Counted from the first letter of the stretch, positions 18,110 to 27,556 are shown. The stretch: 37,500 bases of DNA from Prorocentrum cordatum (GCA_963575745.1 CAUYUJ010021151.1:5001-42500); one strand, 5' to 3'. Notes: generated by a model from the letters alone, not told the origin. Numbers and translations are program-made.

Positions 18110-18545
18110 TCGAGGGGTGCTTCTTGGGGCCTCTTCGGGGCGCTCTCGGGGGGCAGCTTGGGGGGCAGCTTGGGGGCAGCTTGGGGGCCTCTTGGGGGCC
18201 TCTTGGGGGCCTCTTGGGGCCTCCTGGGGGCGCCCCGGGGCCGAGGGCTCGAAGCGTCCGTTCGGGTCATCCTCTTGGGCCCCTCATGGGGCCGTCTTGC
18301 AGGGCTCTTGGGCCGTCTTGCGCGGCCGAAAAGGCGGAGAAGGCCAACAACCTTCAAAAACCGAAGAAAAATCAATGACTTGTGCCTCTCCGGGCCCTCT
18401 TGTGAGGTCCCTTGGAGACCTCTTGGTGCGTCTTGGACGCTTCTTGTGCCATCTGGGGGCCATCTTGGCCTCTTGGACCGTGTTGGGGGCCTCTTGGGGC
18501 ACTCTTGGTCCGTCTCGGGGTCCCCTAGGGCCCCCAAAAGTCATG
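18110..18545 (+). repeat. GGCCTCTTGGG-type degenerate tandem repeats
   Basis: TTGGGGGCCTCTTGGGGGCC-like units of about 10-12 bp recur through this stretch. Similar DNA occurs at 36020-36135 and, as the complement (GGCCCCCAAGA, CCCCAGGAGG), at 21310-21480 and 21950-22330. Gly/Leu/Pro-rich ORFs are artefacts. Confidence 0.7.
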
Positions 18546-18701
18546 CGAGAAGATGCCCAGGAGCCCAGGGAAACCGCGCCAAGCCCAGGAAGATTTGATA
18601 ATTTGGGGTTCCAGGTTTCTCAGCAATTCCTCTGGAGTTAGGTATGAGGCTTAAGGGACGCGGCAAAGAGCCCGAGGGCACGCCCACTTCGTGCCCAGCC
18701 G

Positions 18702-18704
<3 letters not shown>

Positions 18705-18733
<29 letters not shown>

Positions 18734-19645
18734 CACATACAGCACATAATAAACACATGTTGAACGATATACGTGTGTATGTCTACATGTACGCATGTGT
18801 ATATATATATATGCATATAACTTCACATATTTGCATGCATGCATATCTATATGTATATATATATATATGTATGTACATATCTATGTGGCTGCTTGCATGG
18901 ACGGTCGGTTGGATGGATGGATGGTCAAATGTATGTACCTATGTACCTATGTACGTATGTATGCTTTGACGCATGTACCTGTGTATGTTTGTGTGTATGC
19001 GTGTATGCATACATATATATATATGTATGTATACATGTGCATATCTGTGTATGTATGTATGTATGTATGTATGCACGCATACACGCACGCGCGCGCATGC
19101 ACGGCGCGTACGTATGTATGGTTGCTTGTATGTTTGTGTGTATGTAAGTATGTAGCTACGCACGTATGCATGCATGTATGTATGCTTGTATGTATGGCTG
19201 TATGTATGTATGTTTGGATGTATGTATGCACGCATGTATGTACGCATGCATTTATGGGCATAGGCATGTGTATACATGTATGCACGTACGTACGTATGTA
19301 CGTATGCACGTATGTACGTATTTGTGGATGCCTGCCTGTCTGTCTGTCTGTCTGCCTGTCTGCCTGCCTGTCTGTGTGTCTGTCTGGCTGTGTGTCTGTT
19401 TGTCTCTCTGTAATGTATGTATGCGTGTATGTATGTATGCATGTATGCATGTATGGATTCATGCATGCATGCATGCAGGTATGTTTGTATTGATGAGAGT
19501 ATGTGTGCATGCATGCGTGGCTGTCTGTATGTCTGCCTCTGTGTATGCCTGTATGCATGTATGCATGTATGTATTCATCGATGTATGCACGCATGTATGT
19601 ATATATGCATGCATGTAGGTATGTACGTACGCATCGATCAACATG
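18705..19645 (+). repeat. TATG/TGTA-rich microsatellite complex
   Basis: (TA)n, then long irregular runs of GTAT, GCAT and TGTC (for example TGTCTGTCTGTCTG near 19340). Tyr/Cys/Met- and His/Thr-rich ORFs on the two strands are repeat artefacts. Confidence 0.9.
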
Positions 19646-19744
19646 TGTGTGTACTAAATGGTAAGGTGGGACTTGCGCCCCAAACAGAGGCGAGCGCACA
19701 GTACTACGGTCTGGAACTTGAGGTTCGCGTGTCGCGCCGCCAGT

Positions 19745-19922
19745 TCTGGTCCGCCGCGCTTCGGCGCGACTCGCAGACCACGTCCTGGTCCCCGAGCGTC
19801 AACGTCCCGAGCCCTTCGAAGCCTTCCGTCCCACGGAACCGAGCGGCACGCCATCAGCTCGCAGGGCATCGCGTGTCGCCAGGGCCTCCGTGGCGACACG
19901 CCAAGCGAAGATCCCGACCGTC
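19745..19922 (+). repeat. Family E dispersed repeat, copy 2
   Basis: CGCTTCGGCGCGACTCGC, GAGCGTCAACGTCCCGAGC, GAGCGGCACGCCATCAGCTC, GCAGGGCATCGCGTGTCGCC and GATCCCGACCGT match copy 1. Confidence 0.65.
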
Positions 19923-19935
19923 TATTCGAGGCATC

Positions 19936-20128
19936 GCGAACGGAGTTTGAGTAGACGGGGTCGGAGGATCGCACCGCATCGCCGGTGCATCGGCGATTCG
20001 GCTCGATGTGGAGCCCGATTTGTTCCATGCCGACGGTGCCGATGCATCGCCGACGTTGCCGACGCATCGCCGATGCATCGGCGATATCTTGGCGAAGCGG
20101 CGCGATCCTCCGACCCCGTCGACTCGGA
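19936..20128. repeat. FB-2 foldback copy d
   Basis: GTAGACGGGGTCGGAGGATC at the left and GATCCTCCGACCCCGTC at the right are inverted. The core has CGATGCATCG repeats and GAGCCCGATTTGTTCCATG. Confidence 0.8.
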
Positions 20129-20399
20129 CCCAATCTGAGAGTCCCCTGAGCATGGTGAAGACGCCGAAGCAGTGACCACGTCGGGCTTAAGCTGGGCTCT
20201 GTCTCTGGCCGTTCCTCAGACCTAGGTCCCCAGGGCGGGGAACCTCCTCCTGGCCAAGGCTCGGACCCAATTTGAGAGGCCTCTGAGCATGGTGAAGACG
20301 CTGAAGCAGTGACCACGTCGGGCTTAAGGTTGAGCTCTGTCTGTGGCCGTTCCCTAGACCTGGGTCCCCAGGGCGGGGGAACCTCCGCCTGGCCAAGGC
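20124..20399 (+). repeat. Tandem duplication, two units of 137 and 139 bp
   Basis: TCGGACCCAATCTGAGAG begins at 20124 and TCGGACCCAATTTGAGAG at 20261. Each unit runs through GAGCATGGTGAAGACGC, AGCAGTGACCACGTCGGGCT, CCCAGGGCGGGG and CTGGCCAAGGC. About 90% identical by eye. Confidence 0.85.
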
Positions 20400-20478
20400 C
20401 CGCCGTGGCCCGGAGAGAGCTCCTCAGCTCCCTGTTGAGCGTCCTGTCGATGGGAGCACGACGACTGCATGCCCTCCG

Positions 20479-20730
20479 CTTCTCCTCCTCCTCCTCCTCC
20501 TCCTCCTCCTCCTCCTCCTCCTCCTCCTCCTCCTCCTCCTCCTCCTCCTCCTCCTCCTCCCCTCCTCCTCCTCCTCCTCCTCCTCCTCCTCCTCCTCCCC
20601 CTCCCCCTCCTCCTCCTCCTCCTCCTCCTCCTCCTCCTCCTCCTCCTCCCTCCCCCCTCCCTCCTCCTCCTCCCTCTCCCCCCTCCTCCTCCTCCTCCTC
20701 CTCCCCCTCCTCCTCCTCCTCCTCCTCCTG
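20479..20730 (+). repeat. (CTC)n microsatellite
   Basis: A CTC tract with CCC-rich interruptions. It and the hairpin after it lie between two copies of GATGGGAGCACGACGACTG (near 20452 and 20866), as if inserted into a duplicated site. Confidence 0.9.
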
Positions 20731-20829
20731 GGCCCAGGATCACCCTGGGCCCAGGATCGGTGTATATGCCTTCTTGCGCAAGGCAGGAGGGCGTGTACAC
20801 CGATCCTGGGCCCAGGGTGATCCTGGGCC
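20731..20829. repeat. Perfect 34-bp hairpin
   Basis: The 34 bp at 20731-20764 (beginning GGCCCAGGATCACCCTGGGC) are exactly inverted at 20796-20829. The 31-base loop contains its own small palindrome, GCCTTCTTGCGCAAGGC. Part of the right arm recurs directly after it (CCAGGATCGGTGT). Confidence 0.85.
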
Positions 20830-20905
20830 AGGATCGGTGTTGGTGTATAGTTGGTGCCTTCCTGATGGGAGCACGACGACTGGATGCCCTCCTGCGCCCC
20901 GCCAG

Positions 20906-20963
20906 GCGTCGCCGCGAGCGCCATCGAGGCGCTGCAGCTCGTGTCCCGGCACGACGGGAGCAG
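20906..20963 (+). CDS. Exon 12: solenoid helix
   Basis: Acceptor CGCCAG|GCGTCG, donor GAGCAG|GTCAGG. With the base carried from exon 11 it reads GVAASAIEALQLVSRHDGS. It continues across the IE-B intron as SRAAGIAEALPAAELV. Confidence 0.75.
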
Positions 20964-20964
20964 G

Positions 20965-21087
20965 TCAGGAGGGGAAAAAACATACAGACACAATGAATCG
21001 TCGATCCCCAGGAAAATATGCGAAAATATGGGAAGTGGGGGGGGAGACAAAAACCCAGAAACTATGGGAAAATATGGGGGATATGTT

Positions 21088-21157
<70 letters not shown>

Positions 21158-21169
21158 AGTTCCCCTTTA
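20965..21169 (+). mobile_element. IE-B copy 3: introner forming an entire intron (intron 20964-21173)
   Basis: GCAGG at 20960-20964 and 21170-21174 flanks a 205-bp element beginning TCAGGAGGGGAAAAAA, with two ATATGGGAAAATATGGG-like blocks and a (TG)n tract, ending TTCCCCTTTA. The donor G is the last base of the left repeat and its T is the first base of the element. The CAG acceptor is in the right repeat. Splicing restores GGGAGCAGGGCC exactly. Confidence 0.85.
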
Positions 21170-21173
21170 GCAG

Positions 21174-21297
21174 GGCCGCCGGCATCGCCGAGGCCCTGCC
21201 CGCCGCGGAGCTGGTGCGGCTCGGCGACGTGCACGCCGGCGACCCGCTGGTGGCCCGGCCGCTGTGCGACCTGCTCGTGGCGCAGCTGGGCGCGGAG
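21174..21297 (+). CDS. Exon 13: ARM-like helices
   Basis: Acceptor TAGCAG|GGCCGC, donor GCGGAG|GCGCAG (GC). It reads RAAGIAEALPAAELVRLGDV then HAGDPLVARPLCDLLVAQLG and AE. The last helix matches the ARM pattern of spaced Leu/Val. It joins exon 14 as LGAEAGLQEEL. Confidence 0.75.
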
Positions 21298-21530
21298 GCG
21301 CAGCGTCGTTCGACCCGACGGCCCAAGACAGCCCCCGAAGCGCCCAAGATGCCTCCAAGACGGCGTTGGAGAGGTCCAAGAGGGCCCGAAGACGCAAGAG
21401 GGCCCAATATGGCTTCAAGACAGCCGAAGAGGCCCCCAAGACGCCCCAAGAGGCCCCCAAAGGGAACCCCCAAGAGGCAAAATTCGTCCCAGAGCTTTTG
21501 GGAGAGCGGGTCGCTGCGCCGGCTCTGGCC

Positions 21531-22597
21531 TGGAGTCGGGCCTGTCCCTCGGAGGAATGTTCAAACATTCGCAAACAATAGTCTGCTGACGGTTTTTTCT
21601 AGTCTTTTTGGCTATTGGTGAATATTTGTATGTATGTATGTAGGTATGTATGTATGTATGTATGTATGTATGTATGTATGAATGTATGTATGTATGTATG
21701 TATGTATGTATGTATGTATGTATGTATGTATGTATGTATGTATGTATGTATGTATGTATGTATGTATGTATGTATGTATGTATGTATGTATGTATGTATG
21801 TATGTATATATATATATATATATACAAGTGGCACGTGTGTGCCCAGGCTCATACAACAAGCTGAAGGGGCGTTTGAAGCAGGAGTGACATGCAACAGCGA
21901 AGTCGCACTCGAGCGCAAGTGGGGTTGCCACACTTTGCGATGTGTGTACCAAGGCCCCCCAGGAAGCCTCAGGAGGCCCGACTTGGATACCAGAAGAGGC
22001 TCCAGGAGGCCCCAGGATTGTGAGTGTTGTGTGTGTGATGTGTGCTTTGTGTGGTGCGTGCTTTTTGTGTGTTGTCGGTGTTGTGTGTGTGTGTGTATGT
22101 TATGTTTGTCTAGCGTGTGATGTGTTGGGCGTGATTTGTGTCTCTGTGTGTGCATGTAGTTCTGAAGCCCCAGGAGGCCCCAGGAGGCCCCAGGCGGCCT
22201 CAGCAGGCCCAGGAGAACTCCAGGAGGCTCCGAGGCGGGGTCTGGGGTACCAGAAGGTCCAGAAAGCCCCAGGAGGCCCCAGGAGGTTCCAGGAGGCCCC
22301 CAGGAGGCTCCGAGGAGGGGTCTGGGGCTCGATTTTGGGAGGATGTCTCAGGCGAAACCGCCATTCTCTGAGAATCGGGGTCACAATTATTGAAATTACC
22401 ATGTGTTTTTGAAGGTTTTATGTTAAAATGTTGAAATTCCTATGTGTTTTTGGACCCTGACGTCACGATCTGCGTGAGGGGTGCCACCGATTTTCAGAAT
22501 TTCGAGGATGTCCCGAGCGAAACGGCCAGAAACATCGCGGACGACGTGCGCATTAATCGCCTCTGAGCTCTACTCCCTCGGAGAGGTGCGTATGAGA

Positions 22598-22633
<36 letters not shown>

Positions 22634-22679
22634 CAAAAAAACGACCACAATCCGCCTGTAGGGGACGTGCCCGACCTAA
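21531..22679 (+). mobile_element. IE-A copy 4, expanded to 1.15 kb, 8-bp target duplication
   Basis: CTCTGGCC at 21523-21530 and 22680-22687 flanks a left end GAGTCGGGCCTGTCCCTC and a right end GACGTGCCCGACCTAA. The interior holds a (TATG)n tract (21628-21806), an (AT)n tract near 22604-22632 and CCCCAGGAGG repeats. Other copies are near 150 bp, so this one has grown by repeat expansion or later insertion. Confidence 0.7.
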
Positions 22680-22740
22680 CTCTGGCCCAACACGCTGCGG
22701 CGCGACACTCAGGGGCAACGATAGGGGGGGATAGGCCCAA

Positions 22741-22855
22741 GGGGGGGATGCACCGACCTCCAATCGCCCATTGATCGCCGATAGGGGCCCGATAGCCCCA
22801 ACCTGCCCAGGAAGGTGCGGATTCACTATCGGAGGCCCATCGCCGATTTATCGGC
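22741..22855 (+). repeat. Family N foldback MITE, partial copy 1
   Basis: GGGGGGGATGCACCGACCTC, AATCGCCCATTGATCGCCG, CTGCCCAGGAA and GTGCGGATTCACTATCGG match the left part of 30651-30967. The right end is missing and IE-A copy 5 follows. Confidence 0.65.
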
Positions 22856-22856
22856 C

Positions 22857-23013
22857 TTGGTCGGGCCTGTCCCTTTACAGGAGGAATATTCAAGAATAGT
22901 GAAAAAATAGTCTGGGGACGGTTCTTCTAGTATTTTCGACTATGTTTGAATATTTCTGGACTATTTCAATGATTCGACCAAAATCCGCCTGGAGGGGAAC
23001 ATGCCCGACCTAA
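22857..23013 (+). mobile_element. IE-A copy 5
   Basis: TTGGTCGGGCCTGTCCCTTT to GAACATGCCCGACCTAA. The right flank CTCTGGCCCAACACGCTTCG is the same as that of copy 4, which suggests that a segment spanning the end and flank was duplicated. No left match to that flank. Confidence 0.75.
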
Positions 23014-23019
23014 CTCTGG

Positions 23020-23402
23020 CCCAACACGCTTCGGCGCGACACGCTATCCATTTCCCGGTCCCCAAGCGCCAATCGTGGAAGTGAAGATTCGAGTAAGCCG
23101 GAACTCGGGTTTGCCGAGGTTTTTTGGCGAGCGCGTCCTGGATTTTGACGGTGTGGTTTTCGTGAGATGTTTGCAGCGGGAGTTCGCGTCAACTTTCAGA
23201 TTGGGTCTCGCCATTTTTGTGATGGCCCCGTCAGGCCAACCCGGGTCCCCCGTACCCGAGTCTTGCGTCGCCTTGAGTGAAGGCCCCGAGCTTCTCCGAG
23301 CCTCCCGCCCCGCGGAGCGGAGCGACACGCTATCCGCTCGCCTGGCACAGCGCGTCGTTGGGGCCGCCGGGGCAACACGCGCAGCAAGAGTTCCCGACAG
23401 TA
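23020..23402 (+). repeat. Family E copy 3, split by a family F element
   Basis: CACGCTTCGGCGCGACACGC starts it, and GCGGAGCGGAGCGACACGCT, TCCGCTCGCCTGGCACAGC, GTTCCCGACAGT close it. Between about 23090 and 23275 is a family F copy (GAACTCGGGTTTGCCGAGG, GATGTTTGCAGCGGGAG, CCCCCGTACCCGAGTCTT). No gene follows to 23819. Confidence 0.6.
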
Positions 23403-23819
23403 ACTTGCCCATCGGTCGTTGAAAATAGGTGTTTATGGAGCCCCAGATTCCAATCTACTTTAGGCGCCTTCCTACTTCAATGATCGAGTGGCTTCACATT
23501 TTCCGTCCTCCCAAGGGGGCGGACGGTACCCGATTTGTTTTCAACGCTTTGCTACTTCATGTTTCTACCTACTTCTTCCGACCGATGGGTCAACTAAACC
23601 CATCCCCACCAGAGCATGGTATCTCAGCCCCACCATCCGGCCGTCCCAGCTGGGGGGGCAGGCCCCTCGAAGTCCGAAGGGAACCGTCCGTATCCCCGTC
23701 CAGGGGGCAAATCGGCCAGTGCGGCGCAGGCCACGCCAGTGGGGATAGGGATCGGAAAAACGATGCTCAGAGGCGGTCAGAGGAGTCGGCGAAGAGAACA
23801 TTGCGCGTAAACATCCTTT

Positions 23820-24312
23820 GTCGGAGCCCCGCGCGGGTTCCTTGGATTTGCGCTGGGTCCCCCAGCGGCGCCTCCAGCGCCGCCAGTGTGCGCGCCAGGG
23901 AGGGGTCCAGCTCAGAGGAGGAAAAGGCACCGATGTCGCTGCCCCCTTCCCCGTCTTCGCCTTAGCAGGCCGCTTGGGAGGCCCTCCTTGCCGCGGCTGG
24001 CTTCGCCTCGAGATCCTGGTCAGGACGCACCACGGGAGAGGTTCGAGGAGCATCGGTATCGAAACCTGTCGGAAAGGTGCGCACGGACTTCTTTGGTCGG
24101 CACTGGACCCTCCCTCCCTGGCGCTCGGCGCTGGAGACGCCGCCAGGAGGGGCCCGGCGCCTGGCCAAGAGATCCGCGCGGACCTCCGCAATCGAAGAAC
24201 AGGAAACAGCATAAGCATGATGTGTTTCAAGCTCCGCGCGGATTGCTTGGATCTGCGCTGGAACCCCCTGGCGGCGCCTCTGGCGCCGCCCCTGGCGCGC
24301 GGACCTCCAAAA
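23820..24312. repeat. Cluster of three FB-1 foldback copies
   Basis: Copies at about 23820-23925, 24078-24200 and 24226-24312, each with a GCGCGG(A/G)TT arm, a GCTGG(G/A)(T/C)CC block, GGCGGCGCC or GGCGCTCGGCGC centres and a GGAGGGG(C/T)CC right side. The third copy lacks its right arm. AAAAATTTC-type AT-rich DNA then leads to exon 14. Confidence 0.65.
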
Positions 24313-24381
24313 GTGTAAATTTCTGCCGTTTTTCTTTCCCTGCGAAAGTTTCGGTGTATGCCGTTTCGGGTTCCTCCCGAG

Positions 24382-24471
24382 GCGGGCCTGCAGGAGGAGT
24401 TGGCCCGGGAGGGCGCGGTGGTGCTGCCGGCCAAGGTGCTCGAGACCCTGGCCACCGACGCGGAGTTCGGG
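24382..24471 (+). CDS. Exon 14: ARM-like helix pair
   Basis: Acceptor CCCGAG|GCGGGC, phase 0. It reads AGLQEELAREGAVVLPAKVL then ETLATDAEFG, close to an ARM repeat (GAVVxLxKxLxxxATDxE). The donor is uncertain: AAG|GTGCTC at about 24435 is canonical, but the longer reading fits the ARM pattern better with exon 15 (ECVAAAARALKSFA). Confidence 0.65.
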
Positions 24472-24483
24472 GGTTCGCAGAGA

Positions 24484-24538
24484 GGGGGTCATCTTAAGGT
24501 GGGGTTCGAGTCTCGAACCCCACCTAAAGATACCCCCC
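24484..24538. repeat. 27-bp-arm hairpin built on GGGGTTCGAGTCTCGAACCCC
   Basis: GGTGGGGTTCGAG and CTCGAACCCCACC are inverted around one T. The arms extend imperfectly to GGGGGTCATCTTAA / TAAAGATACCCCC. Related units lie at 24546-24573 and 24776-24806. It starts 12 bp after exon 14. No gene was seen from here to 25140. Confidence 0.75.
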
Positions 24539-25140
24539 CGTCTGGGCGGGGTTCGAGACTCGAACCTCACTCAAAGTTATGATGTTCCAACCTACTTTAG
24601 CCTTGATCACCAAAACCAATTTCGAGCACCAAACAAGTACCGAAACTTGAGGGTTTTCACGGGTCGGGCCCTGAGAGACACTCGTCCGACACTGCTTCGA
24701 AACTCCTTCGACACTTGCTCGAACTTATTTCTGGAATGTGGTCCTAAAGTACAATGGGAGCAACATAAACCCAGAGGCGGGGTTCATGTCTCGAACCCCA
24801 CCTCTGGTCTCGTTCTCAAAACGAGCCCAGAGATTCGACGCTCAAACAACCTGACCAGACAAGAACGGTAAGTGCATGTATGTGTGAAACGCACGTCATT
24901 TTGGACGGTTTTGGGCTATCTTGAGGCCACTGGAGGCCGTTTTCCGAAGTCCGCCAGCGCAGTTTCAAAGTTCAGCGCGTACCCGAGTATCAATTTTTAC
25001 CACCAATAAACGGTCCACGCCAGGGGCGCTTCCCGTCAAACAGAGCTGCCGGCTGTTGGCCTCTTTTGCGCCCCCCCGGTGGCCCTCGCTGGGCCTCCGG
25101 GACCGTTAGAATACGACTCGGGACGAGAAGCCGGCCCTAT

Positions 25141-25525
25141 AGTTACGTCGGGCTTGTCCCTGTACAGGGGGAATATTCAAAAGTAGAACGTCTGCACGAA
25201 CGAAATGGGCACGGAAAGAATGGGTACAATGCCCAAGAGCGGATCCTGCTCATTTTGAACAGGACTCGCTGTCCACGCCGCCGCAGCCTGTGTCCATTCC
25301 AGACAGAAGGCCGACTGCCCCACAGCGGCCGCTGTTGGTTTGGGACAACACTTGCTGTTGGGCATTGTACCCATTCTTTCCGTGCCCACTTCGGGCGTCC
25401 GAAGTAAAAACATAGTTTTGGGACGATCTTTTTCTGTGATTTTTGAACATTTGGGGGCATTTGTTTAACGATGTTTTCATGTTTCCTCCAACATCCGCCT
25501 GCCTGGGGGCAGGCACGACTTATTA
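25141..25525 (+). mobile_element. IE-A copy 6, carrying a nested MITE
   Basis: GCCCTAT at 25134-25140 and 25526-25532 flanks TTACGTCGGGCTTGTCCC ... GGCAGGCACGACTTATTA. Inside, a 216-bp family M element interrupts the usual TCAAAAGTA-AAAACATAG interior. Confidence 0.75.
25186..25401 (+). mobile_element. Family M MITE copy 1, nested in IE-A
   Basis: AAGTA flanks it on both sides (25181-25185, 25402-25406). Long internal inverted repeats: GGGCACGGAAAGAATGGGTA, CAATGCCC at the left, GGGCATTG then TACCCATTCTTTCCGTGCCC at the right. A centre with CAGCGGCCGCTG. Copy 2 lies at 25667-25883. Confidence 0.85.
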
Positions 25526-25666
25526 GCCCTATGGGGAAGTGGTCCGGACCTCCGGGGCCGGCGCCTGGAGCAACAGTGGAGCAGCCGGATGTCTGGGAGA
25601 ACCCCCCGCTGGAGACTCGCAGTAGATTCTCTCCCCCACGGGGGCCACTGAGAACGATTCTCCTCT

Positions 25667-25883
25667 AACTTCTGCACGAAAGAGATGGGCACGGAAAGAA
25701 TGGGTACAATGCCCAACAGCGGATCTAGTTTGTTTTGAATAGGATTCGCTGTCCACGCCGCCGCGGCCTGTGCCCATTCGAGACAGACGGCCGCCTGCCC
25801 AACCGCGGCCGCTGTTGGTTTGGGACAACATTTGTTGTTGGGCATTGTACCCATGTTTTCCGTACCCATTTCGGGCGTCCAAA
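25667..25883 (+). mobile_element. Family M MITE copy 2
   Basis: AACTTCTGCACGAAAGAGAT, GGGCACGGAAAGAATGGGTA and the inverse TACCCATGTTTTCCGTACCC, GGGCGTCC match copy 1 at roughly 85-90% by eye. No clear target duplication. The DNA from 25884 to 26151 holds nothing recognised. Confidence 0.85.
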
Positions 25884-26151
25884 TAATTCACTAATCCAAC
25901 ACAGACGCCCAATCCCAAAAACGCGAGGGCCAAGACAGAACGCAGGCTCCTCGAGACTTCGGGCTTCGGGGAGTGAGATGTTGTGGGCTTCGGGTTTTAC
26001 CAGGGTGACCACGACGAACGCAAAACATACCCCGAAATCTTCTGCCGATCTTCGAAGCCTTGGTGAATCCGCGATTTTGTGGTTGGGGATGTGTTTTTCA
26101 TTGGTCGCTAACCCCACCTCCGCCTCCACCCTACCTTCACGTCCTCCCGAG

Positions 26152-26370
26152 GAGTGCGTCGCTGCTGCGGCGCGGGCGCTGAAGAGCTTCGCGCACGCGT
26201 CGGCGCTCGCGCGGCGCTACATGCAGCGGCTCGAGGCAGCGGTCGCGCTGTACAACACGCTGGGCCGGCATAGCAGCAGCCCCGCGGCGGTGCACGCGGT
26301 GCTCGGGGCTCTGGCCAGCGTCTCTCTGGAGCCCAAGGTGCGCTGCCAGCTCGTGTCCCCGGACTTCGAG
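26152..26370 (+). CDS. Exon 15: ARM-like helices
   Basis: Acceptor CCCGAG|GAGTGC, donor TTCGAG|GAGCAA (GA). 73 codons, phase 0. It reads ECVAAAARALKSFAHASALA, RRYMQRLEAAVALYNTLGRH, SSSPAAVHAVLGALASVSLE and PKVRCQLVSPDFE. GTAAGA at 26405 is an alternative donor, but it would shift frame into exon 16. Confidence 0.75.
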
Positions 26371-26569
26371 GAGCAAACAGTGATACGCAGCACCGCAAAA
26401 GCCGGTAAGAGGGAAGGGGCGGGCGTGTGGGTCGCGAGGAGGGACGCGGGGGGGTCGTGAGAGGGACGACGACCGCAACAAAACAACGCAACGCAAGCGG
26501 CCACTCACCCGGGGACAATGAATGACCATCGCACCCCCTCCCTCACTCTGATAAACACAAGCTTTCGGA

Positions 26570-26698
26570 AGTTCGCGCCGATCCCGCGGATCTGCTCTGA
26601 ACCTCCCTCCCTGGCGCGCTCCGCGCGCTAGGGGCGGCGCCGGAGTCGCCGCCGGGGGAGCCCAGCGCCGATCCAAGAAATCCGCGCGGAGCTCCGAA
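26570..26698. repeat. FB-1 foldback copy
   Basis: GAAGTTCGCGCCGATC, GCGGATCTGCTCTGAACC, then GCCCAGCGCCGATCCAAGAA, ATCCGCGCGGAGCTCCGAAG. IE-A copy 7 sits next to its right arm. Confidence 0.75.
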
Positions 26699-26707
26699 GG
26701 TGTATTG

Positions 26708-26858
26708 TTAAGTCGGGCCTGTCCCTCTACAGGTGGACTGATCAAACATAGTTGAAAAATAGTATGGGGACTTTTTTTGCATTTTTGCTATCATTGCTGA
26801 GTATTTGAGTTTTTTGTTCGTCGAAAATCGGCCTGTCAGGGGGACATGCCCGACCTAA
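26708..26858 (+). mobile_element. IE-A copy 7, perfect 8-bp target duplication
   Basis: GTGTATTG at 26700-26707 and 26859-26866 flanks TTAAGTCGGGCCTGTCCCTC ... GGGGGACATGCCCGACCTAA, 151 bp. One of the cleanest copies. Confidence 0.9.
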
Positions 26859-26892
26859 GTGTATTGCTTATTGCAGTGCTGTGCTCCTCTAG

Positions 26893-26979
26893 GACAGGCC
26901 CGGCACGTGGAAGGCGCTGGACGGCATAGCGCGGGTTGCGGAGGCCGCGGTGGACGGGGACGCGGACGTGCTCGCCCAG
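26893..26979 (+). CDS. Exon 16: solenoid helix
   Basis: Acceptor CTCTAG|GACAGG, donor GCCCAG|GCTCAA (GC). 29 codons, phase 0, reading DRPGTWKALDGIARVAEAAV then DGDADVLAQ. It joins exon 15 as SPDFEDRPGTWKAL. Confidence 0.7.
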
Positions 26980-26995
26980 GCTCAAGGGAGGGAAA

Positions 26996-27062
26996 ATCCT
27001 CCTCCTCCTCCTCCTCCTCTTCCTCCTCCTCCTCCTCCTCCTCCTCCTCCTCCTTCTCCTCC
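26996..27062 (+). repeat. (CTC)n microsatellite
   Basis: A short CTC tract 17 bp after exon 16, followed by CCCCGACCCCCCAG. Pyrimidine-rich on the gene strand. Confidence 0.9.
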
Positions 27063-27105
27063 CCGACCCCCCAGAATTCCAGAGCCACGAGTCCTCAGGG
27101 CTGGG

Positions 27106-27265
27106 TTCGGTCGGGCATGTCCCCCTACAGGTGGATTTTCGTGTTAGAAAAATTGTCCAACAATGGCCAAATATGATTATATATAATGTATTCAAAAAGT
27201 CGGCCCCACATTTGTGTTTGGCTATTTTTGAATACTCCTCCTGTAGAGGGACATGCTCGACTTGA
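27106..27265 (+). mobile_element. IE-A copy 8
   Basis: GGGCTGGG / GGGTTGGG flanks (7 of 8 identical) around TTCGGTCGGGCATGTCCCCC ... TAGAGGGACATGCTCGACTT then GA. The following 27266-27556 has no exon. GGTAGCTCCTGGTT near 27285 resembles a block near 32215. Confidence 0.75.
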
Positions 27266-27556
27266 GGGTTGGGGCTGGTCAGAGGTAGCTCCTGGTTCGT
27301 GCCTCGGGAGCCCAGTCCGGAATTGCCCCAGACAAGAGAGAGAACATCCCGGATATTGTGGGCGTCCAGCCGTCACAGCTTGAGGATGTAGTGGGCGACG
27401 ACCTCCTCCGATGGGCATGGCACAGGGCTTTCTCAGCCACTGGCTGCTACTCGTCTTGCTGCCCCGCTGGCAGCAGTCACTGCCCCGCCAGGGCTTGGGG
27501 CCACCTCTCACCTTCGGAGAACGCTGGGGGACTCGAACAGTTTCCTCGAGTCGGAG

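Noticed and set aside
18795-19699. Long Tyr/Cys/Met and His/Thr ORFs
   Set aside because: Products of the TATG/TGTA repeat complex.
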